Positions 17,380-26,559 are shown, counted from the first letter of the stretch. The stretch: DNA of 64,000 bases from Paenibacillus xylanilyticus (GCF_013359935.1 NZ_JABMCB010000198.1:62001-126000); one strand, 5' to 3'. Notes: a model not told the origin generated them from the sequence alone. Translations and numbers: made by a program.

Positions 17380-18666
17380 GTGCAATCAGATCGTAACAAA
17401 ATACTTGCATTTCTGTTAAATGCTGTCCCGGGACTTGGTTTTCTGTACTGGGGCCGAACCGCGAAGGCCGTGATTTATCCATTGCTCTTCTTTGGCACTT
17501 TGATCGGCGCATTCATGTTGATGGTGGTCACCAATGAAGATGAGCTTATGATTTTTGGGGCAGTGGCAGCCTTCTTCTTCTGGTGTATCAACATGCTGGA
17601 CATTACAATCACTCTGCTGCGTGCACCTTCTGCACGGAATGCTCATTACGACGGCTATGGAGCCCATTATGGTCCTTATCAGGAAGCAGCATATCAGCAG
17701 GCATATCCGGATCCAAATGGCCCCATGGAGCAAATGAACGGAGAAGAGATGCATCAGCATTCTACTCATGGATACGGTATGCCAGAAGGTACATATGGTC
17801 AACCTATGTATCCAAAACGCAGCGAAGGTGAACGATTCTTTACGATATTGTTGTCTTTCATCCCGGGCCTTGGGCATCTACATTTGGGCCTGCTGCATCG
17901 GGGACTTTCGTTTCTGATTGCATTCTTTGGCTCATTTGCGATGATGGTATTTGTAGCTTCGATTACGAATGAATCGGTATTTCTGATGTTCCTGCTCATT
18001 CTGCCTGTGATTTGGGTGTATTGCATGTTTGATGCGGTTCAGCATGTCCATCGCAAGCAGGCTGGAGAAGTGTTGCAGGACCGAACGTTGTTCGAAGAAC
18101 TGGAAATGGGAAGAGCCTCCGGACGACGAAGCAAAGTGCTGGCAACCTTGTTATCAGCCTTTCCTGGTGCGGGTCATCTGTATCTGGGACTGCAAAAAAG
18201 AGGCATGCAACTGATGTTCCTGTTTCTCGGCAGCATCTATGTTCTGGACCTGCTTCATTTATCCGTATTCTTGTTCATGATTCCGTTGATCTGGTTCTAC
18301 AGCTTTTTTGATGGACTTCAGTGTTCAAGCCGTTATGGCCGGGAACCGCTCACCGATCAACCCATTTTCAAAGATTGGGCTAAACATCAACGTCTGATTG
18401 GATTCGGGATCGCAGCGCTTGGTGTGTATTACCTGGCCATCCGGCTTGTCATCCCGCAGCTGAATGAGCTGTTCCCCAATCTCTTCATGACTTACGAGAT
18501 TCGTTCCTATGTGAATACCGTTATTGTTTCGCTGTTGCTCATTTTTGGTGGCTTGAAACTGCTCTTCGGCAAGCAGCGTTCAATTGGACAGCATAGTGGA
18601 GTAAACGGAAAAGACGAGGAATCAGCCAATCTCTTCTTGTTCAGGGATCGGGATGATCGATTGTAA
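17380..18666 (+). CDS. Polytopic membrane protein made of three related units
   Basis: About 428 aa from GTG 17380 (AAAGG 9 bases upstream; ATG 17371 abuts that site). Three homologous units each begin with a hydrophobic helix leading into a PGxGxLYxG-like turn: LLNAVPGLGFLYWG near residue 12, LLSFIPGLGHLHLG near 160, LLSAFPGAGHLYLG near 255; each continues with two further hydrophobic helices. Between units 1 and 2 is a soluble stretch rich in Tyr, Gly, Gln and Pro (about 95-145). A C-terminal helix pair follows. The turn resembles the TM2 domain family. Third gene of the sigma/anti-sigma operon, so a possible sensor or target. Confidence 0.7.
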   Translation: MQSDRNKILAFLLNAVPGLGFLYWGRTAKAVIYPLLFFGTLIGAFMLMVVTNEDELMIFGAVAAFFFWCINMLDITITLLRAPSARNAHYDGYGAHYGPYQEAAYQQAYPDPNGPMEQMNGEEMHQHSTHGYGMPEGTYGQPMYPKRSEGERFFTILLSFIPGLGHLHLGLLHRGLSFLIAFFGSFAMMVFVASITNESVFLMFLLILPVIWVYCMFDAVQHVHRKQAGEVLQDRTLFEELEMGRASGRRSKVLATLLSAFPGAGHLYLGLQKRGMQLMFLFLGSIYVLDLLHLSVFLFMIPLIWFYSFFDGLQCSSRYGREPLTDQPIFKDWAKHQRLIGFGIAALGVYYLAIRLVIPQLNELFPNLFMTYEIRSYVNTVIVSLLLIFGGLKLLFGKQRSIGQHSGVNGKDEESANLFLFRDRDDRL

Positions 18667-18686
18667 GTTTGTAGTAAAGCGCTAGA

Positions 18687-18736
18687 CAAAAACACGCCAT
18701 AGGCTGAAAAAGCAGCCCGTGGCGTGTTTTTTGTTT
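18687..18736. terminator. Bidirectional terminator between convergent operons
   Basis: Stem AACACGCCA/TGGCGTGTT with an inner GGCT/AGCC-type extension, flanked by A-rich sequence on the left and T-rich on the right. It can end both the plus-strand sigma operon and the minus-strand mtnB end. Confidence 0.85.
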
Positions 18737-18762
18737 GTCTGAATATCAGAGAGGAATGATTT

Positions 18763-19416
18763 CTATTTCGAAGCACCTTTCAGCAGTAGCTGACGATACA
18801 TCACTTCGAACAAAAACTCGAATGCTTCCAGATGTCTTTTTGCTTCAAACGCATCTTTACCCCACGCATAAATGCCGTGGTTGCGAAGTAAAATCCCTGG
18901 CACCTTCGGATCAAGTACACCTGGAACCAACTCGGCAATGGATGGAATATCGGCAAAGTTAGGCAGGACCGGCACACGAATCTCAGCATTTTCTTCCCAA
19001 ATGTTAAAAGCCTTGATCAATTCGATTCCTTGGATCGGCACAGATCCTTCTGCGCCAAAAAACTCGCTAATCAGGTTGTTAAACACGGTGTGCACATGGA
19101 ACACGGCACCACAGCCAGTCAAACGATAGATTTCACAGTGAATCAACGTTTCTGCACTAGGTTTCAGGGTTGTCGTTTCAATGGCTTTGCCATGCTTGTC
19201 CACAAACAGAAAATCTTCCGGTGTACGAAGAGATTTGTCTTTACCCGAAGCCGTAACCGCAAAATAAAATTGCTCCGGATCAAACTCTCCCACACGCATC
19301 GACAGATTGCCGCTTGTACCCGGGAACCAGTTGCGACTGGCAAACAGTGCTTTAATATCAGCAAGTTCTTCCAGTACCTGGCGTTTGTGTTCCAATGTAA
19401 TTTTTTCAAAACCCAT
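18763..19416 (-). CDS. mtnB: Methylthioribulose-1-phosphate dehydratase
   Basis: Methionine-salvage enzyme converting methylthioribulose-1-phosphate to 2,3-diketo-5-methylthiopentyl-1-phosphate. 217 aa, class II aldolase fold. Metal-binding FHVHTVF near residue 105 and LRNHGIYAWG near 180, substrate loop FPGTSGNLS near 32. The start lies 2 bases after the mtnX stop. Last gene of the minus-strand operon. Confidence 0.95.
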   Translation of the reverse strand: MGFEKITLEHKRQVLEELADIKALFASRNWFPGTSGNLSMRVGEFDPEQFYFAVTASGKDKSLRTPEDFLFVDKHGKAIETTTLKPSAETLIHCEIYRLTGCGAVFHVHTVFNNLISEFFGAEGSVPIQGIELIKAFNIWEENAEIRVPVLPNFADIPSIAELVPGVLDPKVPGILLRNHGIYAWGKDAFEAKRHLEAFEFLFEVMYRQLLLKGASK

Positions 19417-19418
19417 CT

Positions 19419-20096
19419 TTACAGCACTCCTTGTGTTTGCTTCTGTTTCATGTCTTCCATGATATCGTAAAAGGTAGCAAAAGGCACATGATCTACGCCA
19501 AGTTCAATGCATTTGTCCGTCAAAATGGAGCGGGAGTAGACAAGATCGGCAATTTTGGCACCTTCAAAATCGGTTAAACTATCTCCAATCAGAATCCGAT
19601 TATAGTGTTCTTCCGGGAACGTACGAATCACCGTTGTTTTGCACATGCCGCAGCCGTTCTCACAAGGGGGCTGGCACGGATTGGGCCACTCAATGCGGAT
19701 AAAATCACCCGTAAAGTCTGCTCCGTTACAATAGACGTGGTCTTGTGGGATATTGAATGGCGCAAGCAGAGGCTCGATAAAAAAGTCCATGCCGCCGCTG
19801 GTTACATTGAATTCAATGCCTTCGCTTCGTACGTATTCCAGAAACTCACTGAATCCCTCGCGGATGCCGGCTTGTCCAAGAACAAATTCCACAATTTCAT
19901 CTTTTTGCGATGCAGGCAGTAGAGCAAACATGGCACCGACACCTTCTCGCAATGATATTTTCTGCTCGACAGTATCTTTCATGATCGGTTCAATGCCTTC
20001 GGGCTTAGAATGCTTCATGATGGCTACGATATTATCCGAAAGAGTGATCGTACCATCAAAATCGCAGAAAATGACCGTTTTCTTATCACTTCTCAT
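19419..20096 (-). CDS. mtnX: 2-hydroxy-3-keto-5-methylthiopentenyl-1-phosphate phosphatase
   Basis: HAD-superfamily phosphatase of methionine salvage, acting after MtnW. About 225 aa: HAD motif I FCDFDGTIT near residue 10, motif III/IV region ILIGDSLTDFEGAKIAD near 180, and a cysteine cluster C-x3-C-x3-C-x2-C (CQPPCENGCGMC) near 140 that may bind metal. ATG at 20096 overlaps the mtnW stop (ATGA) and has GGTGGAG 5 bases upstream; an ATG 15 bases earlier lies inside mtnW. Confidence 0.94.
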   Translation of the reverse strand: MRSDKKTVIFCDFDGTITLSDNIVAIMKHSKPEGIEPIMKDTVEQKISLREGVGAMFALLPASQKDEIVEFVLGQAGIREGFSEFLEYVRSEGIEFNVTSGGMDFFIEPLLAPFNIPQDHVYCNGADFTGDFIRIEWPNPCQPPCENGCGMCKTTVIRTFPEEHYNRILIGDSLTDFEGAKIADLVYSRSILTDKCIELGVDHVPFATFYDIMEDMKQKQTQGVL

Positions 20097-21316
20097 CGTT
20101 CTCCACCCCATAGATCCAATGCGCTTTTCAGTTCGGGATGTTCAGCTGCATATTCTGAAAGTGGAATCGAGCGTTGTGCTGCCTCGATGGCTTGCAAAAA
20201 TGCGCGTCCACCCGCTTCAGTGCCCATTGGATGTCCGTGAATGCCTCCGCCTGCGTTAACGATGACGTCGGTGCCAAAGTCACGCAAAATAAGCGGAACA
20301 AGCCCTGGATGAATTCCTGCCGAAGGAACCGGCATACTGGTTCTGACCGGGAGCTCTTTTGAGAGCAGCTGTTCCGTAATGGCCATATTCTCCTCTTTCG
20401 GCATGGTCACCGATCCATAAGGTGATGGGAAGAGGACGAGATCTGCTCCGGCAAGACGCATCAGCTGACCGAGCAGCACTGAAGCCGAAATACCGTAATG
20501 CGGCGAAGGATAGAATGCGCCTGCAAGCGCAGGGTGGGCCATGATGGGCACGTTGATATCCGGATCGCTGCTAAGCTCATGCAGAACGTCATAGCCGTAG
20601 GACAGCACGTTAAACAGTAGTGCATTTGCTCCAGCATCGATCGCTCGTTCAGCCTGCTTCTTCAACCGCGAAGTCGGGCCGGTCAGGTTGGCGGCGTAGA
20701 GAAGTTTCTTACCAGTCTCTCGGCGAGCCTGTTCGGCAGCCTTCATGCAGATCTCGACTCTTTTTTCAATAGGTGTCAGCTTGTTCTCAAACAGAATTTC
20801 GTCATCCTTGATCAGATCGACTCCGCCTAGAGCCTGGCGGATAAACTGTTCGCGCAGTTCATCTGCATCCAGGCCAATAACCGATTTGAAGATGCTCATT
20901 AAAAGTGGACGATCATGGACACCAAGCAGATCGCGGACACCATTCAATCCAAACTTGGGACCAGGGAACGCGCTCAGGAATCCGTCCGAGAAACCAAGTC
21001 TTGTCAACTTGATCCGTCCATCCATCGAAATTTTGCCAAAGACCGTGACAAGCAGGGCCGGAATATCGCGACTGAAGTTTACATCGGGATAACCGATTGT
21101 AATATCAGCATACCGCTCGCCCGGAGCCATGCCCTCAGTTTCATGTACGTTTACACTGATGACTTCGCCTAGATGTTTCTGCATCGCTTCACGCTTGGCT
21201 TGCGGCAATTCGGTCCAGCTGCCGACAGTCATGCCAACAGCAATGGATTCCGCCTTTTTGCGGAAATCCGCACGATCATCGTGCAGACGATATGTAGCAG
21301 TGCACATGTTATTCAT
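20093..21316 (-). CDS. mtnW: 2,3-diketo-5-methylthiopentyl-1-phosphate enolase (RuBisCO-like protein)
   Basis: 407-aa form IV RuBisCO-like protein catalysing the enolase step of methionine salvage; it does not fix CO2. The carbamylation-type motif GGVDLIKDDE is present with Lys170, matching the RuBisCO active-site Lys-x-Asp-Glu pattern; PxxYGxxxSV-like HYGISASVL and INAGGGIHGHP-type VNAGGGIHGHP segments follow. Start overlaps the proC stop by 4 bases, so translation is coupled to a proline gene. AAGGAGAT lies just upstream inside proC. Confidence 0.95.
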   Translation of the reverse strand: MNNMCTATYRLHDDRADFRKKAESIAVGMTVGSWTELPQAKREAMQKHLGEVISVNVHETEGMAPGERYADITIGYPDVNFSRDIPALLVTVFGKISMDGRIKLTRLGFSDGFLSAFPGPKFGLNGVRDLLGVHDRPLLMSIFKSVIGLDADELREQFIRQALGGVDLIKDDEILFENKLTPIEKRVEICMKAAEQARRETGKKLLYAANLTGPTSRLKKQAERAIDAGANALLFNVLSYGYDVLHELSSDPDINVPIMAHPALAGAFYPSPHYGISASVLLGQLMRLAGADLVLFPSPYGSVTMPKEENMAITEQLLSKELPVRTSMPVPSAGIHPGLVPLILRDFGTDVIVNAGGGIHGHPMGTEAGGRAFLQAIEAAQRSIPLSEYAAEHPELKSALDLWGGER

Positions 21317-22173
21317 CTTAAATCTCCTTCCAAGGCAGCCCCCATCTCCCGTGAGCGCTCTGCACAGCGGTTGACGGCTGCAATTACATTTTCAAAGAAA
21401 TCGCCCTCATCCAGTGTTTTCAGTGCGGCTTGTGTGGCGCCTCCAGGTGAGGTGACATCACTGCGAAGCTTCATGGGTTCCGCTCCTGTCTGTTGAACCA
21501 TCCGCGCTGCACCAAGTACGGTTTGAACGGTCAGATCGCGGGATTGCTGACTGGACAGACCACCACGGATTCCCGCGGCAATCATGGCTTCCATTAAATA
21601 GTATACATAAGCCGGGCCACTTCCGGAAATACCCGTGAGCACCTCCAGTTTCTCCTCAGGTACAATGGTCACGATGCCAACCGCTTCAAACATCGTCATA
21701 ACCGTGCTGCGCTGTTCATCCGTAATTTCTGCGGAGAAAGCAAGACCGGTTGCACCGAGTCCAATGGTGCTGGATGTATTCGGCATGGAACGTGCAATCG
21801 GCTGTTTGCGGCCGAGCAGTGTCTGCATCGTACGAATGGATAATCCCGCAATAACAGAAACAATGAGTTGGTCCGGTGACAGGAGGGGACCCAACTCGCG
21901 AAGAGCTCCAGCAGCATCTTTTGGTTTCATGGCCAGTACGATAACGGGAGAAGCGGAGAGCAGTTCAAGCGATTGGGAGGCTGTTCCTGTATGAACGGCA
22001 TACCGGGTACTCAGCTCTTCCTGACGTTTCTGGTTGCTCCGGTTCAGCATCGTAATATCCTGGGGACGTACAACGAGGCGGGAGATCAGTCCGCGCACGA
22101 TGGCTTCTGCCATGGCACCTGCTCCGTGGAAAGTAATCTTTTGCTGTAATAACGTCTGTTGTTCTTGACTCAT
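21313..22173 (-). CDS. proC: Pyrroline-5-carboxylate reductase
   Basis: Last step of proline synthesis: reduces pyrroline-5-carboxylate with NAD(P)H. 286 aa. Rossmann motif ITFHGAGAMAEAIVRG near residue 13, then VIVLAMKPKD and the C-terminal signature SGSGPAYVYYLMEAM and DVTSPGGATQAALKTLD. Could equally be named proI in Bacillus nomenclature. Lies 37 bases after proA and overlaps mtnW by 4 bases. Confidence 0.96.
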   Translation of the reverse strand: MSQEQQTLLQQKITFHGAGAMAEAIVRGLISRLVVRPQDITMLNRSNQKRQEELSTRYAVHTGTASQSLELLSASPVIVLAMKPKDAAGALRELGPLLSPDQLIVSVIAGLSIRTMQTLLGRKQPIARSMPNTSSTIGLGATGLAFSAEITDEQRSTVMTMFEAVGIVTIVPEEKLEVLTGISGSGPAYVYYLMEAMIAAGIRGGLSSQQSRDLTVQTVLGAARMVQQTGAEPMKLRSDVTSPGGATQAALKTLDEGDFFENVIAAVNRCAERSREMGAALEGDLR

Positions 22174-22210
22174 GGTTATCGTTCCTCCCTATATGTCTGT
22201 AACTGCGATT

Positions 22211-23458
22211 TTACTGCCGAATTTGTCCGTTGCCAGTAATGCGATATTTCGTTGAAGTGAGAGCAGGAAGACCCATTGGGCCACGCGCATGCAGCTTCTG
22301 TGTGCTTATACCAATTTCGGCTCCATAGCCGAATTCGAATCCGTCCGTGAAACGTGTGGAAGCATTGTGGTACACCGCGGCAGCATCCACATCATGCAAG
22401 AAGCGCTCCGCATGAGCTGTATCGCGGGTGACGATACATTCGGAATGTTTTGTGCCATAGGTTGCTATATGATTCATCGCTTCTTCCAAATTCCGTACAA
22501 CCCGTATATTCAAAATATAATCGTTATACTCTGTCGCGTAGTCCTCCTCCGTCACGGGAATGGCATCAGGTACGAGACGGCGAGTGGTGTCACAACCCTT
22601 CAATGAGACGTTAGCCTCACGGAATTGTTCGGCCAGGGCAGGCAAATGCTGTTCTGCGTAAGCCGCATGAAGCAGCAGGGTTTCCATGGAATTGCATACG
22701 GACGGGCGCTGTGCTTTTGCATTAATCGCAATTTCTGCTGCCATCACCGGATCAGCCGATTCATCCACATACGTATGGCAGATTCCTGCACCTGTTTCAA
22801 TGACAGGTACCGTCGCGTTGGCAACCACGTTGCGAATCAGGGAGGCACCCCCGCGAGGAATAATTACATCCAGCAGGCCATTCAGCTTAAGCATTTCATC
22901 GACTGAAGAGCGGTTTGCATCTTCCACGAGCTGCAGCGCATCCGGTGGCAGGTCTGTTTTGGCCAGTGCTTGATGCAGCACCTCCACAATTTTGCGGTTC
23001 GATGAGAGAGCAGAAGAACCACCGCGAAGCAGAACGGCGTTTCCGGTCTTGAGGCATAAGCCGGCAGCATCCACCGTAACATTGGGACGAGCCTCATAGA
23101 TGATGCCAATCAGACCGATCGGCACTCTCAATTTTTCAATATGCAGCCCATCTGGACGTGTGAACGACTCCAGCACTTCACCAACAGGATCTGGCAGCTC
23201 GGCAATTTGACGTAAGCCTTCAGCGATTCCTGCAATGCGCTCTTTATTTAAGGAGAGGCGGTCCAGCATGGATTCTGGCGTGCCTTGTTCTCTTCCGCGT
23301 TCGAGATCCTCAGCATTGGCTGAAATAATGGATTCCGATTCGGCAATTAATGCGTTCGCCATGGCGAGCAAGGCCTTGTTCTTCTGTTCTGTATTCAATC
23401 GGTTTAACTGTGGAACGCTGCTTTGAGCCTTGCTGGCTTTTTGTCTAACTTCACTCAT
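22211..23458 (-). CDS. proA: Glutamate-5-semialdehyde dehydrogenase (gamma-glutamyl phosphate reductase)
   Basis: Reduces gamma-glutamyl phosphate from ProB to glutamate semialdehyde. 415 aa from ATG 23458, which has AAGGAGG 8 bases upstream; an ATG 18 bases earlier overlaps that site. Family motifs: VPIGLIGIIYEARPNVTVDA, LRGGSSA, IIPRGGASLIRNVV, active-site Cys in RPSVCNSMETLL, and C-terminal YGAEIGISTQKLHARGPMGL. Between proB and proC. Confidence 0.96.
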   Translation of the reverse strand: MSEVRQKASKAQSSVPQLNRLNTEQKNKALLAMANALIAESESIISANAEDLERGREQGTPESMLDRLSLNKERIAGIAEGLRQIAELPDPVGEVLESFTRPDGLHIEKLRVPIGLIGIIYEARPNVTVDAAGLCLKTGNAVLLRGGSSALSSNRKIVEVLHQALAKTDLPPDALQLVEDANRSSVDEMLKLNGLLDVIIPRGGASLIRNVVANATVPVIETGAGICHTYVDESADPVMAAEIAINAKAQRPSVCNSMETLLLHAAYAEQHLPALAEQFREANVSLKGCDTTRRLVPDAIPVTEEDYATEYNDYILNIRVVRNLEEAMNHIATYGTKHSECIVTRDTAHAERFLHDVDAAAVYHNASTRFTDGFEFGYGAEIGISTQKLHARGPMGLPALTSTKYRITGNGQIRQ

Positions 23459-23514
23459 CTGGAATTCCTCCTTCATATATACAAGTTCAAGTCATTACCT
23501 TATACAAGTACTTG

Positions 23515-24618
23515 TTATTTTAACGTAATCCACTCGTCTCGATGAATGACCTCAAGTCGGTGGATGGCATTTAGTGTTTTCATCACTTCGCCGCTTGGCA
23601 TACCTGCGATGAGACGAAGTTGATCATCATCATAATTGACGATGCCTCGACCCAGAAGCGTCTCATCCATGCCAATGACTTCTACGACGTCGCCTGCGTG
23701 GAACGTGCCAAGCACGCGTTTGACTCCTACGGGCAGCAGACTATGACCGCCGTGGACAAGAGCTTCTTCGGCGCCGGCATCCACTACAACGGTACCGAGG
23801 GGGGTCGACATGAAGCCGAGCCATTGCTTTTTGCGGGAGAGTGCAGCAAGACGAGTCTCGAAATAGGTCCCCTTACCACAGCCCTCAACAGCATTTTGCA
23901 AGTCCCCGGATTCCTTGACACTACCGACAAAAACGGGAACCCCTCCGCGTGTTGCGACTTTAGCTGCATCGACCTTGGAGCGCATGCCGCCTGTTCCGAC
24001 CGACGAACCTGAACCTCCGGCATAAGCATAGATTTCTTCAGTAATTTCAGGTATCCGATCATAACGCACAGCGGAGGGATCCTTGCGAGGATCTGCTGTG
24101 TAGAGTCCATTGGTATCGGTGAGAATAACGAGATGCTGCGCTTTTACCAAATTGGCAACGAGTGCCGATAGCAGATCGTTATCCCCGAATTTCAACTCGT
24201 CTACAGAAACGGTATCATTCTCGTTAAAAATGGGGATGACCCGCTGTCTGAGCAGCTCTTCCACCGTCATGCCTGCATTACCCATCCGTTTTCGGCTGTG
24301 AAAATCGGTTCTTGTCAGCAGAATTTGCGCTGTAGTAACGCGGTGCGCTGCAAAAGCCTGTTGATATGCCTGCATTAATAATGCCTGTCCAACTGCGGCC
24401 GCAGCCTGCTTCTCATGCAGCATTTTGGGACGATGGGGATAACCGATCTCGCGGAATCCGGCAGCAACGGCTCCGGAAGTGACCAAGAGGACTTCATGCC
24501 CCTGTTCGGCGAGCGAAGCGATCTCACTGGCAAAAAATGAAATGGAACTGCGATCAAGTCCACCTTCCTCCGTGGTAAGGGAACTGCTTCCAATCTTGAC
24601 TACAATACGTGAAGGCAT
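23515..24618 (-). CDS. proB: Glutamate 5-kinase
   Basis: First step of proline synthesis; the proline-inhibited step in most bacteria. 367 aa: amino-acid kinase domain (1-260) with VVKIGSSSL, FNENDTVSVDELKFGDND and GTGGMRSKVDAA, and a C-terminal PUA domain (about 275-360). ATG at 24618 has AAGGAAG 7 bases upstream. First gene behind the T-box leader. Confidence 0.96.
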   Translation of the reverse strand: MPSRIVVKIGSSSLTTEEGGLDRSSISFFASEIASLAEQGHEVLLVTSGAVAAGFREIGYPHRPKMLHEKQAAAAVGQALLMQAYQQAFAAHRVTTAQILLTRTDFHSRKRMGNAGMTVEELLRQRVIPIFNENDTVSVDELKFGDNDLLSALVANLVKAQHLVILTDTNGLYTADPRKDPSAVRYDRIPEITEEIYAYAGGSGSSVGTGGMRSKVDAAKVATRGGVPVFVGSVKESGDLQNAVEGCGKGTYFETRLAALSRKKQWLGFMSTPLGTVVVDAGAEEALVHGGHSLLPVGVKRVLGTFHAGDVVEVIGMDETLLGRGIVNYDDDQLRLIAGMPSGEVMKTLNAIHRLEVIHRDEWITLK

Positions 24619-24672
24619 GCTTTCACTTCCTTAAACATGATTAATGAGATACCAGCGGACGGTTATCCCGGT

Positions 24673-24709
24673 ACAAAAAAAACTCCCGTCCTTTGTTGTA
24701 AAAAGGACG
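24673..24709 (-). terminator. Terminator of the proB T-box leader
   Basis: Minus-strand stem CGTCCTTT/AAAGGACG with an 8-base loop, then GGAG and eight T. It is mutually exclusive with the T-box antiterminator. Confidence 0.9.
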
Positions 24710-24925
24710 AAAGTTTGTGACTTCCGCGGTACCACCTTTATTGATGATTGATTCATCCGGCTTTGCGCCCTGTAACAGAAGGCACCGTCCTGCATAAACA
24801 GGCCGCTCAGGGGTAGGTTTCGGAGAGAAGCCGCGGTAAATTCTTGCAGCCCGGTGGAATTTACTCTCTGGGCGCGGCCTGTTTTCTCGTACTGGTCCCG
24901 TCATCACGTTTCGTTCGATATTTGT
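24673..24925 (-). promoter_or_regulatory. Proline-type T-box leader upstream of proB
   Basis: On the minus strand the T-box sequence AGGTGGTACCGCGGAAG occupies 24737-24721. Its UGGU can pair with an ACCA tRNA end. About 80 bases upstream is a stem I 3' side reading GAAA-CCT-ACCCCTGAGC; the CCT triplet at 24817-24815 is in the specifier position, so proline tRNA is the likely effector. The 5' side of stem I contains AGTACGAGAA and CCCAGAGAG, typical AG-bulge sequence. The leader ends in a terminator hairpin (24709-24673). Uncharged tRNA should favour antitermination. Confidence 0.92.
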
Positions 24926-24929
24926 TAAT

Positions 24930-24958
24930 AACATACCATGGAAACTTGGCAGATGCAA
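24930..24958 (-). promoter_or_regulatory. Promoter of the T-box/proBAC-mtnWXB operon
   Basis: Minus strand TTGCAT (24958-24953), 17-base spacer, TATGTT (24935-24930). It starts only 20 bases after the mtnE stop, so readthrough from mtnE into the T-box is also possible. Confidence 0.65.
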
Positions 24959-24977
24959 AGGGGTATTCTACCTCTAT

Positions 24978-26186
24978 TTACTTAAACAAGTTCAGCTTGC
25001 CAATCCGTTTAACGGCTTCCTGCAGTCGTTCTTCGTCACTCAGCAGACCAGCCCGAACGTAACCTTCCCCGTGAGTACCAAACCCTATACCTGGGGCTAC
25101 AGCCACTTTCGCTTCCCGAAGCAGCAAATCTGCAAAGTCGGATGAAGTAAAGCCGGCAGGAACAGGCAGCCAGCTGAAGAACGAACCTCCTGGCTTCGCA
25201 GCTTGCCAGCCTATGGATGCGAGTGCCTCGTAGAAAGCGTTACGGCGGGATTCATATCGCGCAACCAGATCCGTAACACATTGTTGAGAGGAAGTCAGTG
25301 CAGCAGCAGCTGCAGCCTGAATGCCGCCAAAGAGGCTGACATAAATATGGTCCTGCAGCAAATTGATCTTGGAGATAATCTCCGCATTACCGAGGGCAAA
25401 GCCTACCCGCCATCCTGCCATATTGTAGGTTTTGGATAGCGTATAGAATTCGATGCCGACTTCCTTGGCGCCCGGAGCCTGCAAGAAACTGACCGGACGA
25501 TGCCCATCGAATCCGATCGCGCCATAGGCGAAGTCGCTGGCGACTACGATTTTATTTTGAATGGCGAATTCCACCGTATCTTTATAGAAGGAAAGTGGGG
25601 CCGTTGCAGACGTTGGATTGTTGGGATAATTCAGATACATCAGCTTGGCCTTCTCCCGATCTTCAGCCGAGATGGCCTCAAAATCAGGAAGGAATGCATT
25701 TGAATCGAGCAGCGGCATAAAAGACATGTGTGCTTTGGCAAGAGCAACACCGGACCAGTAGTCCGGATAACCTGGGTCAGGAACGAGACATACGTCTCCA
25801 GGATTAAGCAGCACTTGAGGCAGCTGGACGAGACCTGTTTTTCCGCCAAACAGAATCGCGACTTCAGTCTCCGGATCAAGATCAACGTTGTAGTCTTCCT
25901 TATAACGGTGGGCGATTGCCTCCTTCAGGAACGCATGACCGCTAAAAGGAGAATATTTGTGATAAAGCGGATTTTCAGCGGACTCTTGCAATGTTTTTAC
26001 AATGTGTGGGGGTGTAGGCGTGTCCGGGTTCCCCTGACCGAGATTAATTACGTCATGACCACTGGCGATTTCACGATTCACATTTTGAACAAGAGTTGCA
26101 AAAAATTGCGTTGGCAGCTGTGTCATGACATCTGAGGTAGGTATATTAAAAGCCGAACGAGCCGAACGTTGCTGTTGATTATTCAT
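24978..26186 (-). CDS. mtnE: PLP-dependent aminotransferase, probable methionine-salvage transaminase
   Basis: About 402 aa, fold type I aminotransferase (class I/II). Motifs: DVINLGQGNPDTPTP, YPNNPTSATA, and the PLP lysine in FYTLSKTYNMAGWRVG. In Bacillus, the transaminase MtnE (YkrV) makes methionine from its keto acid and is encoded beside mtnU and mtnW; the neighbourhood here (mtnU divergent, mtnWXB downstream) is the main reason for the symbol. ATG 26186 is favoured over GTG 26198, which sits too close to the CCGGAG site. A general aminotransferase for another amino acid cannot be excluded. Confidence 0.78.
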   Translation of the reverse strand: MNNQQQRSARSAFNIPTSDVMTQLPTQFFATLVQNVNREIASGHDVINLGQGNPDTPTPPHIVKTLQESAENPLYHKYSPFSGHAFLKEAIAHRYKEDYNVDLDPETEVAILFGGKTGLVQLPQVLLNPGDVCLVPDPGYPDYWSGVALAKAHMSFMPLLDSNAFLPDFEAISAEDREKAKLMYLNYPNNPTSATAPLSFYKDTVEFAIQNKIVVASDFAYGAIGFDGHRPVSFLQAPGAKEVGIEFYTLSKTYNMAGWRVGFALGNAEIISKINLLQDHIYVSLFGGIQAAAAAALTSSQQCVTDLVARYESRRNAFYEALASIGWQAAKPGGSFFSWLPVPAGFTSSDFADLLLREAKVAVAPGIGFGTHGEGYVRAGLLSDEERLQEAVKRIGKLNLFK

Positions 26187-26559
26187 TATTTTCATCACTC
26201 CGGTTCATAAAGATGGGAATAGTATTCATTAATTTATCACGCTAATCCCGAGCTGTATAGAGGGGAAAAGGATGGTGTAGACCGAATAATAGGGTCTCTG
26301 CCGCGTTATAAAAAAATATATAAGGGAGATTCAGAAAAGAGGAATTTAATAGGTGCTTCAACTTCTGTTGATATGTTCCTATTGCAATTGTGTATCTAAC
26401 TTGCTCCAGATTAAAGGTTGTTGCTTGCTTATAATCAGTAGAACGGATAATGATAAATGCTGCCTGAATGGCTAGGTTCCCAGCCCGGATAACAGGGTTG
26501 CGGTCGTCAATACGATCAAGCTATGATAACAGGTATTACGATTCAGAGGAGTGCATGTC
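26187..26559. other. Divergent intergenic region between mtnE and mtnU
   Basis: About 370 bases of AT-rich sequence. A TATAAT at 26430-26435 on the plus strand lacks a good -35. I looked on both strands for a SAM-I riboswitch core (which often precedes mtn genes) and did not find it. No convincing gene is present. Confidence 0.5.

Noticed and set aside
26455..26473. GATAATGATAAA as a Fur box before mtnU
   Set aside because: Only the first half matches; no second half-site.
26187..26559. SAM riboswitch before mtnE or mtnU
   Set aside because: The conserved core (GGAGGGA...TGAAGCC...GGCAACC type) is absent on both strands.
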